Assembly: GCA_945862165.1 (NCBI GenBank)
Contig: CAMAXI010000007.1
Location: forward strand, 1-64,000
DNA: 64,000 bases
DNA from: Chryseobacterium gleum
Lineage (GTDB): Bacteria; Bacteroidota; Bacteroidia; Flavobacteriales_D; Crocinitomicaceae
Direction: 5' to 3'
Below, one piece after another: positions 37,720 through 46,448 of this stretch (position 1 is its first letter; each line of letters opens with the position of its first letter). The translations under genes and the position numbers were made by a program. The notes below the pieces were generated by a model. It saw nothing but the letters and a program-made list of their open reading frames with translations, did not search any database and was not told the DNA's origin.

Positions 37720-37992
37720 ATGAACAAACAAGAATTAATTGATGCAATCTCAGCTGAGTCTGGATTGACTAAAACAGATGCTACAAAAGCATTAAACGCA
37801 CTTGTAAACGCAACTTCTACTGCATTGAAAAGTGGAGATAAATTATCTTTAGTTGGATTTGGATCTTTCTCTGTTTCTAAAAGAGAAGCAAGAACAGGAC
37901 GTAACCCACAAACAGGTAAAGAAATTCAAATTGCTGCTAAGAATGTTGTTAAGTTCAAAGCTGGTTCTGAATTAGAAGCAAACGTGAACTAA
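37720..37992 (+). CDS. HU-family DNA-binding protein
   Basis: The 90-residue protein is a full-length HU: MNKQELIDAISAESGLTKTDA at the N-terminus, the KLSLVGFGSFSV turn, and the DNA-binding arm REARTGRNPQTGKEIQIAA. HU dimers bend and compact DNA. It is monocistronic, with a recognisable promoter and an intrinsic terminator. Nothing unusual is seen. Confidence 0.96.
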   Translation: MNKQELIDAISAESGLTKTDATKALNALVNATSTALKSGDKLSLVGFGSFSVSKREARTGRNPQTGKEIQIAAKNVVKFKAGSELEANVN

Positions 37993-38015
37993 TTATAGGT
38001 TTTCTTTGAAAGAAG

Positions 38016-38050
38016 AAAGGTTGATTCAGAGATGAGTCAACCTTTTTTTT
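38016..38050 (+). terminator. Terminator of the HU gene
   Basis: AAAGGTTGA/TCAACCTTT, a 9-bp stem with a 12-base loop, is followed by a T-rich run. Confidence 0.8.
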
Positions 38051-38135
38051 GTTTCTTGGGTTTGGGTAGGAGTTTATTTTTTCTCAAATCCCATAATTAG
38101 GAAAGGAATTATTAAAACGAGAGTATATAGTTTCG

Positions 38136-38259
38136 TTATAAATTTATTATTTCATCTAATAAAACTGAATCTTTTTGGAAATCCCAAACCGTACTTTTTA
38201 AAACCTTTTCATTTAATCGAAGCATTAATCAATAAAGTTTGTTGTTTTAACTTTTTCAT
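38136..38259 (-). other. Possible small or frameshifted ORF in the HU-lipoprotein gap
   Basis: The ~270-bp gap holds two overlapping short minus-strand frames. One runs from ATG 38259 (MKKLKQQTLLINASIK) and the other from ATG 38225 (LNEKVLKSTVWDFQKDSVLLDE). Joined by a single frameshift they would form a ~42-residue peptide with coding-like composition. No family was recognised and chance is possible. Confidence 0.25.
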
Positions 38260-38321
38260 ACAACTATCTTACGACAGTAAATCAACAATAATTTTTCAAC
38301 CATTACATTCTATCATAAATT

Positions 38322-39092
38322 TTAAGGATAAAATCTAACTTTCACTTTATACTTACCTTTATAAGTTTTACAAGGTGTTGATTCAAGTAGTCCATCTTGA
38401 TATCTTTTGTTTTGTGAAATAAACTCACCTTCTACAAAATAATATTTATTCATATTTTCTTTATCAAATTGAACAGGACCAACGTATGTTATGTTATTAT
38501 AAAAGTTTTGATTGTTTTTATTCTTTTGATTTGCGTTAAAATAAGTTGCGTCAAAGGAATGTGAATCATCTATTCCTGGGAAATCACCATACATGTGATT
38601 TAATTGATAATAAAAATAGTCGTTATTAAATAAACATAATTCTCCTCCTATAGTGTCTAAACTAGAAGAGCTTCCACTACCATCTGAATTTACTGTATAT
38701 AGAGTTTTATCTTTAAATACAAAACCATTATCATTATAATATGTTCCAAACAATGCTTTTTTACCAGTAGTAAGTCCCTTGATATGAGGAGGTAAAGCTA
38801 AATATAGAATTGGAATTTTTAACTGACTTTGTGTTATTGAATCTTTTGTATTATTAGTTTTGTTATTTAAAAAGTTAATTTGATAAATATATGGTGAATA
38901 TTTATTAATAAGGTCAGGTATAATTAGAATTTTACTACTTAAAGCAATATTAAAAGTATCAGATTTAACTCCATCATTAAGAATTAAATATTGTTCAGAT
39001 TGTGTTGACGAATTAATACTGTTTTCTTTTTTACATGACACTAACCAAGAAAATGTAAAAAACAGAAAACATAAAATATATATATTTTTCAT
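38322..39092 (-). CDS. Hypothetical lipoprotein
   Basis: The 256-residue protein has a lipoprotein signal peptide ending in LVSCKKEN, so it is probably anchored at the outer or inner membrane. The mature part is rich in Asn, Lys and Tyr, with a Ser/Gly stretch (SDGSGSSSS) near residue 137, and has no motif I recognise. It is separated by a strong hairpin from the barrel gene upstream, so it needs its own promoter. The high AT content and the unusual composition fit an accessory gene. Confidence 0.6.
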   Translation of the reverse strand: MKNIYILCFLFFTFSWLVSCKKENSINSSTQSEQYLILNDGVKSDTFNIALSSKILIIPDLINKYSPYIYQINFLNNKTNNTKDSITQSQLKIPILYLALPPHIKGLTTGKKALFGTYYNDNGFVFKDKTLYTVNSDGSGSSSSLDTIGGELCLFNNDYFYYQLNHMYGDFPGIDDSHSFDATYFNANQKNKNNQNFYNNITYVGPVQFDKENMNKYYFVEGEFISQNKRYQDGLLESTPCKTYKGKYKVKVRFYP

Positions 39093-39117
39093 TGTTATTT
39101 TTTATTTTTGAAATATA

Positions 39118-39151
39118 AAATAGGCTATAATATTTTTTATATAGCCTATTT
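39118..39151. terminator. Terminator between the barrel and lipoprotein genes
   Basis: A perfect 12-bp stem AAATAGGCTATA/TATAGCCTATTT with a 10-base T-rich loop lies 9 bp after the stop of the barrel gene. Confidence 0.65.
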
Positions 39152-39159
39152 AGATTTAT

Positions 39160-39717
39160 TTAAAATTGATAACCAACTTTCCAATTAAATTCTATTGGTA
39201 ATCCAGTTGTTAAAAACCAACCAACGCCACCAGCAATATCATTTACTGAGGATGACAAAGCGTCTGTTGTTATTTTGTAATCATAAGTAGGTGTTGTAAA
39301 AAATCTCACTCCAAAATATGGTTCAATCGTAAAATGATTAGCAACTAAAAATTTATACCCACAACCTAAACCACCACCAAACACAGAGGAACGTGTATTG
39401 GAATATAAATCTGGATTAATGTCAGCAGTTGTTAAATTTCCGTAGCCTAATTTAAACTGACCGAAAAAACCATCATCATTTCCATTTTTGCCATACACTC
39501 TAACAAAAGGTTCAATTATTGGTCCTTGCCAATTTGCAAAATACCAATTCATATTTGCCCCTAAAGTAAACTGTTTATTCAATGGCATTTCATACTGAAT
39601 TCTTGCTTTAGGATTAAGTAATCCAAATCCAGCAGATCCGTTTCCTTTCCAACTTTGTGCTTTAGCGGATGACAAAGCCAACAAAATTGTTGAAACTGTA
39701 AAAATTAACTTTTTCAT
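39160..39717 (-). CDS. Small outer-membrane beta-barrel protein
   Basis: The 185-residue protein has a signal peptide (MKKLIFTVSTILLALSSAKAQ). It then shows a series of glycine- and aromatic-rich strands (GSAGFGLLNPKARIQYEM, GFFGQFKLGYGNL, GGGLGCGYKF), consistent with an 8-stranded barrel. It ends in an aromatic residue (GYQF), as expected for outer-membrane insertion. It lies 23 bp downstream of the LamG/T9SS gene and is probably cotranscribed with it. No specific function can be assigned. Confidence 0.7.
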   Translation of the reverse strand: MKKLIFTVSTILLALSSAKAQSWKGNGSAGFGLLNPKARIQYEMPLNKQFTLGANMNWYFANWQGPIIEPFVRVYGKNGNDDGFFGQFKLGYGNLTTADINPDLYSNTRSSVFGGGLGCGYKFLVANHFTIEPYFGVRFFTTPTYDYKITTDALSSSVNDIAGGVGWFLTTGLPIEFNWKVGYQF

Positions 39718-39740
39718 TTTATTTTCGATTTTAAGATTAC

Positions 39741-41261
39741 TTATTGAAGTACAATTTTTCTTGTGTCTTTCACAATTTGGTTTCCATCCATTATTTGAAC
39801 AGTATAAACTCCTCTTGCTCCAAATTGTGAAGTATTGATAGTAAACAATTGTTGATTTATTAAAGAAGAGAAAACAGATTTTCCTAATGCATCAGTTATT
39901 TTGATTGTGCTTCCAGATAATTGAGTAAAGTCTCCAGTATTTATATAGATAATATCACTTGTTGGATTTGGATAAATTTTAATCTCTGTTGTACCAATTA
40001 TATTATTTAACCCAGCAAAATGTGCTTTGATAATAAGGGTATCCGTTACACTTATATGAGTTGTTATAGTATCATACTTTGTAGAGCTACAAACGATTCC
40101 AGTTGTATCAAAAACAATTGTTGAACGAGTTGCTGAACCACTACAATTATTTGAATTCGTATAGTTATAAGTTATGGTTTTATTCCCTAATCCAGCTAAC
40201 TTAGGATTAAAACTTGTACCACTAATCCCAGAGCCTATATATGTTCCACCACTTGGTGTTCCTACTAATGTAATTGCATTTGAATTATTATTAATAAATG
40301 CATTTAATGAAGCTAAACTTACAATAGGATTTGGATTAACTGTAACGTTGGTAATTGAACTTGTCGTACTACAAGTACCATCAATTATTTTTACAGTGTA
40401 ATTTCCAGAAATATTTGAAGTATAAGAACTTGTTGAAGCATTATTTATTTGAATGTTATTACTAAACCATTCATAAGTATAACCTGCTCCCATTGAAGTA
40501 TTTAGAGTAACCGAATTGCCTTCACAAAAAGTTGTTGAACTTTGGTGAGCGATAGTAGCTATTGGATTAGTACAACTTTTGAAAAGTGCCGTTATTTCTT
40601 CTTGGGCTAAAGCTCGGCTGTAAATACCAATATCATCAAGCTTACCATTTAAAAAAAATGAATTCGGTGAACTTGCTCCAAAAAATATAAAATTAGAAGG
40701 ATTTAATGGTTCAAGTATAGTTTTTGAACCTAAATTGATTCCATTCAAATAGTAAGTAACCAGATTTTTACTTTTAACTATTACATAATGAAACCAATTT
40801 TGAGAATTCGTAAAATAACCCGAATGATTCCAACCTATGGAAGAACTTAGTGTTAAAAACTCCAATCCATTGTGGATATAATCAACACCTCCATTTCCAA
40901 TACCGATACCATTACTATTTACATTATCGTCACGACCGATCTGGGCATAGCAACCTCCTTGGGTGTTGTTTAGATATATCCAACAAGATATTGATACTGT
41001 ATCTATTTGAGCTATATCACTAGAACATTGAATGTAATTGCTTACACCATCAAAACTATATGCACTATTCGCTTTACCATTTCTATCAATAGTCAACGTA
41101 GCTCCATTCACTGTGCCATTATTTCCATTTCCAGATTCATCATAGGCATTACCATTGAAAGGCCACCAACCGATTAATCCATTCTTAGGTATATAAGAAG
41201 GAGTTTGTGCAATTATACTACTACCCAGTAATAGTGATAATATTAAGATTTTTATTTTCAT
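39741..41261 (-). CDS. LamG-domain secreted protein with T9SS type A sorting domain
   Basis: The 506-residue protein has a signal peptide (LLLGSSIIAQT). A LamG/concanavalin-like domain covers about residues 25-230 (GWWPFNGNAYDESGNGNNG and YSFDGVSNYIQC). An Ig-like module with a cysteine pair (CEGNSVTL ... TCSTTSS) and a second short module (NYTNSNNCSGSATRS) follow. The C-terminal ~80 residues (KIYPNPTSDIIYIN to GVYTVQIMDG) are a type A T9SS sorting domain. The LamG domain suggests carbohydrate or glycan binding on the cell surface. The ligand is unknown. Confidence 0.88.
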   Translation of the reverse strand: MKIKILILSLLLGSSIIAQTPSYIPKNGLIGWWPFNGNAYDESGNGNNGTVNGATLTIDRNGKANSAYSFDGVSNYIQCSSDIAQIDTVSISCWIYLNNTQGGCYAQIGRDDNVNSNGIGIGNGGVDYIHNGLEFLTLSSSIGWNHSGYFTNSQNWFHYVIVKSKNLVTYYLNGINLGSKTILEPLNPSNFIFFGASSPNSFFLNGKLDDIGIYSRALAQEEITALFKSCTNPIATIAHQSSTTFCEGNSVTLNTSMGAGYTYEWFSNNIQINNASTSSYTSNISGNYTVKIIDGTCSTTSSITNVTVNPNPIVSLASLNAFINNNSNAITLVGTPSGGTYIGSGISGTSFNPKLAGLGNKTITYNYTNSNNCSGSATRSTIVFDTTGIVCSSTKYDTITTHISVTDTLIIKAHFAGLNNIIGTTEIKIYPNPTSDIIYINTGDFTQLSGSTIKITDALGKSVFSSLINQQLFTINTSQFGARGVYTVQIMDGNQIVKDTRKIVLQ

Positions 41262-41464
41262 AACAATTTGATTTTTAGTTTAACATTTCAAATCTACCTT
41301 ATCCTTTACTACTATTTTTCACCATTTATTTTACGTAGGTATTTTGAAACTAATCGTTTATTTTCAATGAGTTTTCGTATACATTAATAGATTAGATATT
41401 CAATTTTACTTGTGAAAAAAGTGAATACGAAAACACAAGAAAGTTAATCTTTGATGAATCGGGG

Positions 41465-41665
41465 TTGATACTATTAGATCAGCGCATGAAACAGTTGCGT
41501 TCAGTCAAGAAAATCACCCAAGAAGAATTGGCGTATCGTTCGGAATTAACACTTTCCCAAATAGCACGGATTGAAATGGTAAGGAATAATCCAACGGTTT
41601 CAACCATGTTTCGAATTGCAAAAGCTTTGGATGTAAGTTTATCGGAATTATTCGATTTTTCTTAG
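41465..41665 (+). CDS. XRE-family helix-turn-helix regulator
   Basis: The 66-residue protein is a compact HTH domain: KKITQEELAYRSELTLSQIARIEMVRNNPTVST, followed by MFRIAKALDVSLSELFDF. It may start at TTG 41465 or at ATG 41486. The frame is open further upstream but has no other start. No dimerisation or effector domain is present. The stop codon TAG falls inside the first 11-bp TTACTTAGTCG-type repeat, whose main array lies 95 bp further on. It precedes the AlbA_2/ATPase gene by 288 bp, so it may regulate it; this is inferred from position. Confidence 0.75.
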   Translation: MILLDQRMKQLRSVKKITQEELAYRSELTLSQIARIEMVRNNPTVSTMFRIAKALDVSLSELFDFS

Positions 41666-41800
41666 TCGTTACTTAGTTACTTTTTCAGATGTTATACGAT
41701 TAGCAATTACGACTTTAATCTTTTATAGTCAATAGATTAACGAATAATTATACAGCTACTTACTTAGTCGTTACTTAGTCGTTACTTAGTCGTTACTTAG
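41661..41800. repeat. 11-bp TTACTTAGTCG tandem repeats
   Basis: Units at 41760, 41771 and 41782 are identical, and the fourth at 41793 is partial (TTACTTAG). A degenerate pair, CTTAGTCGTTACTTAGTTAC, lies at 41661-41680 and includes the stop codon of the XRE gene. The 11-bp period is close to one helical turn. Use as a binding array is an inference. Confidence 0.7.
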
Positions 41801-41805
41801 ACACA

Positions 41806-41934
41806 TTATTCAATTTCTCCTTTTTCTGAAATAACATATTGTTGATTTCTATCTTTTGGATTTTCGGGAATTGTAAATTCAAGCCAATTTTTATTTAATT
41901 GAACAAAAAAGTTTAATTTTAATATTCGTTTAGC
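41806..41934 (-). pseudogene. 3' remnant of an AlbA_2/RecG-like gene, antisense to the intact one
   Basis: The minus-strand frame reads WLEFTIPENPKDRNQQYVIS and ends at a TAA at 41806. It aligns without gaps to the C-terminus of the intact AlbA_2 protein encoded just downstream on the plus strand (GLIGMTHPNSPNSPTQKYFLI), sharing T, P, P, Q and Y at fixed spacings. Upstream the frame closes after ~40 codons, so only the last winged-helix strand remains. It was not in the ORF track because it has no start. Confidence 0.6.
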
Positions 41935-41953
41935 TCAATTTACATACCATTGA

Positions 41954-43429
41954 ATGACAAAAGAAGAATTTATTGATAAATTAGGAGATTTAGAATGGGA
42001 AGACTTTGAAGTGAAAGAAGCCAAAGAGGCAATTCCAAAATCTTCCTGGGAAACAGTAAGTTCTTTTTCCAATACTACTGGTGGATGGTTAGTATTTGGT
42101 GTAAAACAAATTGGTAAATCATTTGACATTCAAGGTGTATCAAATCCAGAAAAAATAGAGCAAGATTTTCTAAATACATTGCGTGGAGACAAATTCAATG
42201 TTTCTTTCTCGCCGAAATTAATGAGGTATTCATTTGATAAAAAAGTTGTACTTGCATTTTATATACCGATTTCAAAAACAAAGCCTGTTTATTACAACTC
42301 GTTGTCAAATACATATATTAGAAGAGGGAGCTCAGATCAAAAAGCAACTAAAGAAGAGATAGATAGTTTATTTAGAGACCAATCTTTTGGTACTAAATCT
42401 TCCGAAATTGCAGTAGGAACTTCCCGAAACAGTATTAACAACTCTTCTTTATCTCGTTTTCGAGATTATATGTCTCGTTTCAATCCTACAGTTACTTACA
42501 ATAGATATAATGAAGATGATTTCCTTCAGAAACTTCGAATTATGGAAGGAGAGAAATGTACTTTGGGTGGTTTGTTATTCTTAGGAAATAGAGATGTAAT
42601 TGAACGACATTTTCCAGATTTTAGAATCGACCTACTAGAAATACCTGGTACTTCCTATAAAGATTCAGAAACACGATATACTTATCGAATAGACGAGTTT
42701 GACAACCTATGGGAATATTATTTTGAGTGTATAACTCGCTTAAAATCAAAAGTAAATGTTAATTTCAAAATAGGCAGTGAAGGTTTTGCAACTGATGAAT
42801 CAATCGGTTTTGATGCATTACGAGAAGCATTGGTTAATTTATTAATGCACGCTGATCATTTTTCTCCTGCGTGTCCACGAATTAGAATATTTACAGACAG
42901 AATTGAATTTTATAACCCAGGTGGTTTACCAAAACCATTACATGAAATTAAAGGAAAAGATATTTCATTACCCCGTAACCCTATAATAACGAAACTTTTT
43001 AGGGTTGTTAAATTAGCTGAAAATGCTGGTTTTGGATTGGATAATATTGAATACAACTGGAATACATACAATCAAACGACTCCAACTTTTGATATAGATT
43101 TTGATTCGGTTATTGTTACATTCAACTTATCAAATCAGAATACCGCACAAGTAACCGCACAAGTAACCGCACAAGTAACCGCACAAGTAACTTTATTAAT
43201 GAATGCAATGAAAGAGGGTCTGTATACTAGCGCTGAATTAAGAGAGTTAGTAAATATAAGACACAAGAAAACATTTTCTGAAAACTACTTAAATCCTGCC
43301 ATATCATTAGGCTTAATTGGAATGACACATCCAAATTCTCCTAATAGTCCTACACAAAAGTATTTTTTAATTTCAAAACAAAGCTTGACTACGAAAAAGA
43401 AAATTACTCCAATAGCAAAAGAAAAGTAA
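41954..43429 (+). CDS. AlbA_2/Schlafen-type and HATPase_c_4 regulator (RecG-like)
   Basis: The 491-residue protein begins with an AlbA_2 (Schlafen AAA-type) DNA-binding domain at about residues 15-135, including FEVKEAKEAIPKS and FSNTTGGWLVFGVK. An ATPase-like C-terminal region of the HATPase_c_4 kind covers about 230-395 (DALREALVNLLMHADH and IEFYNPGGLPKP). Four tandem AQVT units (about 397-412) form a linker to a C-terminal winged helix. Such proteins are annotated as RecG-like or transcriptional regulators but lack helicase motifs. The last 26 bp overlap the convergent histidine kinase gene. The function is not known. Confidence 0.82.
   Translation: MTKEEFIDKLGDLEWEDFEVKEAKEAIPKSSWETVSSFSNTTGGWLVFGVKQIGKSFDIQGVSNPEKIEQDFLNTLRGDKFNVSFSPKLMRYSFDKKVVLAFYIPISKTKPVYYNSLSNTYIRRGSSDQKATKEEIDSLFRDQSFGTKSSEIAVGTSRNSINNSSLSRFRDYMSRFNPTVTYNRYNEDDFLQKLRIMEGEKCTLGGLLFLGNRDVIERHFPDFRIDLLEIPGTSYKDSETRYTYRIDEFDNLWEYYFECITRLKSKVNVNFKIGSEGFATDESIGFDALREALVNLLMHADHFSPACPRIRIFTDRIEFYNPGGLPKPLHEIKGKDISLPRNPIITKLFRVVKLAENAGFGLDNIEYNWNTYNQTTPTFDIDFDSVIVTFNLSNQNTAQVTAQVTAQVTAQVTLLMNAMKEGLYTSAELRELVNIRHKKTFSENYLNPAISLGLIGMTHPNSPNSPTQKYFLISKQSLTTKKKITPIAKEK
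43143..43190 (+). repeat. 12-bp in-frame tandem repeat (AQVT)4
   Basis: Four copies of GCACAAGTAACC encode (AQVT)4 between the ATPase-like and winged-helix parts of the AlbA_2 protein. The copies are almost identical at DNA level, so copy number can change by slippage without a frameshift. Confidence 0.85.
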
Positions 43430-46400
43430 TCCTTACTTCGGTTCCGAACAAATTGGAATCTACGGTTTTTAAGTTTGTTATTTCGTAATTGAAATCCCTT
43501 GTTTCAAACTCTCGATTTAGTAAATCCAATCTATCTTTCGTTAATTTTTGACCAAATGATTTATGAAAAGAATTTGAAGATCCTTCATCGAATCCAGTGC
43601 CATTATCTCGGATTGTACAAATTAGTTTTCCAGCATCGATGAAGAAATATATATCAATCGTTTGTTGTTTAGCCACCTCATTTTCAAAAGCATGCTCAAA
43701 AGCATTTTCAATAAAAGGCTGTAAAATCAACGGTGGTATAAGAGTGCGATATTTGTCAACAGAATGATCTAATTTAATATGCGTAGTCACCCTATCAAAT
43801 CGCATTTTCTGTACATTCATGTAGCTGTCTAGAAAACGAATTTCAGTTTCCAAAGACATCAATTTTTCAGAAGCATTTTCAAGAGTTTGACGAATCAATT
43901 TAGAAAACTCTCCTAAGTAATGCAAGGCATTGGTCGTGTCATTATCTATTATGTAATTCTGAATGGAATTCATTGCATTGAAAGTGAAATGCGGATTCAT
44001 TTGGGCTCTTAGAGCCTCTAATTTGGTTTCTGTCAGCTTATTTGTTACTTCCGCTTTTTCTCGCTCTCTGTGTTCAATAAATCGAATTCGATATCGAATG
44101 ATTAGATAAGCTAACGTTATCAAGATAAGCAATACCAAAGTAATAAACCAAGTTGTTTTCCAGAATGGAGGAGTGATGATTAAAGTGATTACTTTGGTTT
44201 GAAACGAACTTCCGGTTCCAGTATTTTTACCTTCTATATGAATTAAATATTTCCCATTAGGAACACCTAGTAATTGTATATTTCCAGTTGGTAGTAATTT
44301 GTTCCAACCCTTAGAAAGACCATCAATTTTGTATCGATAGACATTTTTGTCAGCATTGAATGAATTGATGGATGAAAAAAAGATTTGTACGTCATTTTCT
44401 TTGTACGTTAATTCTATCTCATCATTTGAAATTGCTCCCCAAGTATAGGCTAATTTTTTAGTATAACGATTTCCATTTACAAAAAGCTCGTTAATTCGAA
44501 TTGGTGCTTTACTTTGGCTAATTTCTTTAAGAATCGCTTTAGTATTTAACTTAATAAGACCATTATTGCTTGCAATCCACAGATTTGCATTTTTATCTTT
44601 TACACAATCATTAAACTGAATATCTTCTATCCCTTCAGATTTGTCCAATAATTTAACAAAACGATTGTTTTGTAAGATGTTAATTCCTTTGTTAGTTCCT
44701 ATGAAATATGTCCCGTTATCATATTCAATAAAAGAAATCGAAGTCCCAACAATGTCTTTATACGGTTTAAATTCTTTAATTATAAGCAATTTCTGACCAT
44801 CCCATTTTGTGACGAATACACTTCCATTATTAGTGCCGATAATTAACTCATTTTTGGAGTTCAAAATAAGTTCTTTAATATATCTCCCTTTGAATTTTTG
44901 TGGTTGTAGTAAAGAAGTAAATTTTCCATTCTGTAATAGAAATAAGCCTTTCGAATATGTTCCAAACCAAATTAAGTTTCCTTGTTTACAAATTTTCGTG
45001 ATATCTCTTGGAACTGAATTATCTCCTAAATTGTACTCTTGGCACTTAGTTCTGTCAAATTTATTAGTCAATCTATATATAGAAGAATACAATTGCCCAT
45101 AATACAATCTGTCTTTAGTATCGAAAACAACTTGCCCTCCATTGGAGCCGTAAAAATGTACAATATTCATTTTTGAATCAAAACAAAACAACCCCCATGT
45201 GTTACTTACCCAAGTGTATCCTTCAAGATCAGAAATGATGTTACATGAAGTAAGCCCAATAAATTGATAATCAAAAGTATATATCCTGTCTTGGGATAAG
45301 ACATTTTTATGTTTGTGCAAGTATTCCGTTAATTTTTGATACAGTTGATTTTTGGAGATTACAATTGCTTGATTATTTTGCTTTATTTTTAAGATATAAT
45401 CTTTTGCACCAATCCAAAGACTTCCTGTTTTATCAATATATAATTCTTGAATTTGAAGTTCTTTTAATCCAAAATAGGATGCATTAAATTGTTTAATTCG
45501 ATTACTTAAATCAACTCTAAAGACTCCTTTATCAATAGATCCAACCCAAAGTTGTTGCGTTTCTTCATCGTAATAATTGCACCACAATCCATTGGAAGTG
45601 ATATTTGCTTTTTTTGTGATGTTTATAATCTTATTGTTTTTAATTTCAAATAATCCGCCATTAGGGTCAGTTACATTCCATGCTGAGCAATAAATGGAGT
45701 TTTTAGCTTTGGCATAATTCCAAATGATTGGATTTTTAATAGAATCTACCGTGCCACGTATCAAATTTTTAGTGTATAACTTTTGTTCAGGACTACTACA
45801 GTAATATTTTTTTGAGTCGTAATAACTGGAATAGTTACTTTGTACATAAAACAAACTATCTAATCTACTTTCATTTAAATGCTTTTTTATATTTAACTGA
45901 TAAACGCCATTAAAACTTGATGTCACCAAAATCTTATCTTCGAGCTCATCTATTCCTACGATTTGAAAACCTCTAATTCCGTTTTTCTTTTGAAATGATT
46001 TAAACTTGTTACCATTAAAAATACTTAATCCATTGTCGGTTGCAAGTATTAAACAATTATGCTTTTTAGAATAATGTATTTTACGAATCTTGTTATTTAT
46101 TAATCCATTCTTTTCGTTGAAATAAGCAAACTTTTTACCATCAAACTTGGCTAATCCATTGCCATAAACTGAAATCCATAAATTGTGTTCTTTGTCTTCT
46201 ACTATTGACCAAACTTGGGTGTATTTCAATCCATTTGATTCGTTATAAACTTTGAATTTTTTCCCATCATACCTGCACAATCCAGCATCTGTCCCAATCC
46301 ACATATAACCTCTAGAATCTTTGAAGAAACATTTGATACTATTACTCGGTAAACCGTCATTTATCGTAATGTTTTTGCTTGGAATTGCTTGTGTATAGGA

Positions 46401-46448
46401 AATTCCAACACTTATAAAACTTACAATAAAACAAAGTATTAACCGCAT
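43404..46448 (-). CDS. Propeller-type sensor histidine kinase (LytS-like catalytic domain)
   Basis: The 1,014-residue protein has a signal sequence. About 14 propeller repeats (YMWIGTDAGLCRYDGKKFKVY type) follow up to about residue 650, then a Y_Y_Y domain (YRYKIDGLSKGW). One membrane segment (TTWFITLVLLILITLAYLI) precedes a His_kinase domain with the NPHFTFNAMNSIQNYI motif and an ATPase domain with N box FIENAFEHAF and DNGTGFD. It should sense a periplasmic ligand and phosphorylate the LytTR regulator encoded immediately before it (zero gap). The architecture is a separated version of the hybrid systems common in Bacteroidota. The ligand is unknown. Confidence 0.92.
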   Translation of the reverse strand: MRLILCFIVSFISVGISYTQAIPSKNITINDGLPSNSIKCFFKDSRGYMWIGTDAGLCRYDGKKFKVYNESNGLKYTQVWSIVEDKEHNLWISVYGNGLAKFDGKKFAYFNEKNGLINNKIRKIHYSKKHNCLILATDNGLSIFNGNKFKSFQKKNGIRGFQIVGIDELEDKILVTSSFNGVYQLNIKKHLNESRLDSLFYVQSNYSSYYDSKKYYCSSPEQKLYTKNLIRGTVDSIKNPIIWNYAKAKNSIYCSAWNVTDPNGGLFEIKNNKIINITKKANITSNGLWCNYYDEETQQLWVGSIDKGVFRVDLSNRIKQFNASYFGLKELQIQELYIDKTGSLWIGAKDYILKIKQNNQAIVISKNQLYQKLTEYLHKHKNVLSQDRIYTFDYQFIGLTSCNIISDLEGYTWVSNTWGLFCFDSKMNIVHFYGSNGGQVVFDTKDRLYYGQLYSSIYRLTNKFDRTKCQEYNLGDNSVPRDITKICKQGNLIWFGTYSKGLFLLQNGKFTSLLQPQKFKGRYIKELILNSKNELIIGTNNGSVFVTKWDGQKLLIIKEFKPYKDIVGTSISFIEYDNGTYFIGTNKGINILQNNRFVKLLDKSEGIEDIQFNDCVKDKNANLWIASNNGLIKLNTKAILKEISQSKAPIRINELFVNGNRYTKKLAYTWGAISNDEIELTYKENDVQIFFSSINSFNADKNVYRYKIDGLSKGWNKLLPTGNIQLLGVPNGKYLIHIEGKNTGTGSSFQTKVITLIITPPFWKTTWFITLVLLILITLAYLIIRYRIRFIEHREREKAEVTNKLTETKLEALRAQMNPHFTFNAMNSIQNYIIDNDTTNALHYLGEFSKLIRQTLENASEKLMSLETEIRFLDSYMNVQKMRFDRVTTHIKLDHSVDKYRTLIPPLILQPFIENAFEHAFENEVAKQQTIDIYFFIDAGKLICTIRDNGTGFDEGSSNSFHKSFGQKLTKDRLDLLNREFETRDFNYEITNLKTVDSNLFGTEVRITFLLLLE

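Noticed and set aside
41760-41800. CRISPR-like array
   Set aside because: The 11-bp units are contiguous with no spacers and no cas genes are present.
41954-43429. RecG helicase
   Set aside because: No Walker A or DEAD/H helicase motifs are present; only the AlbA_2 and ATPase-like parts that lead to such labels in databases.
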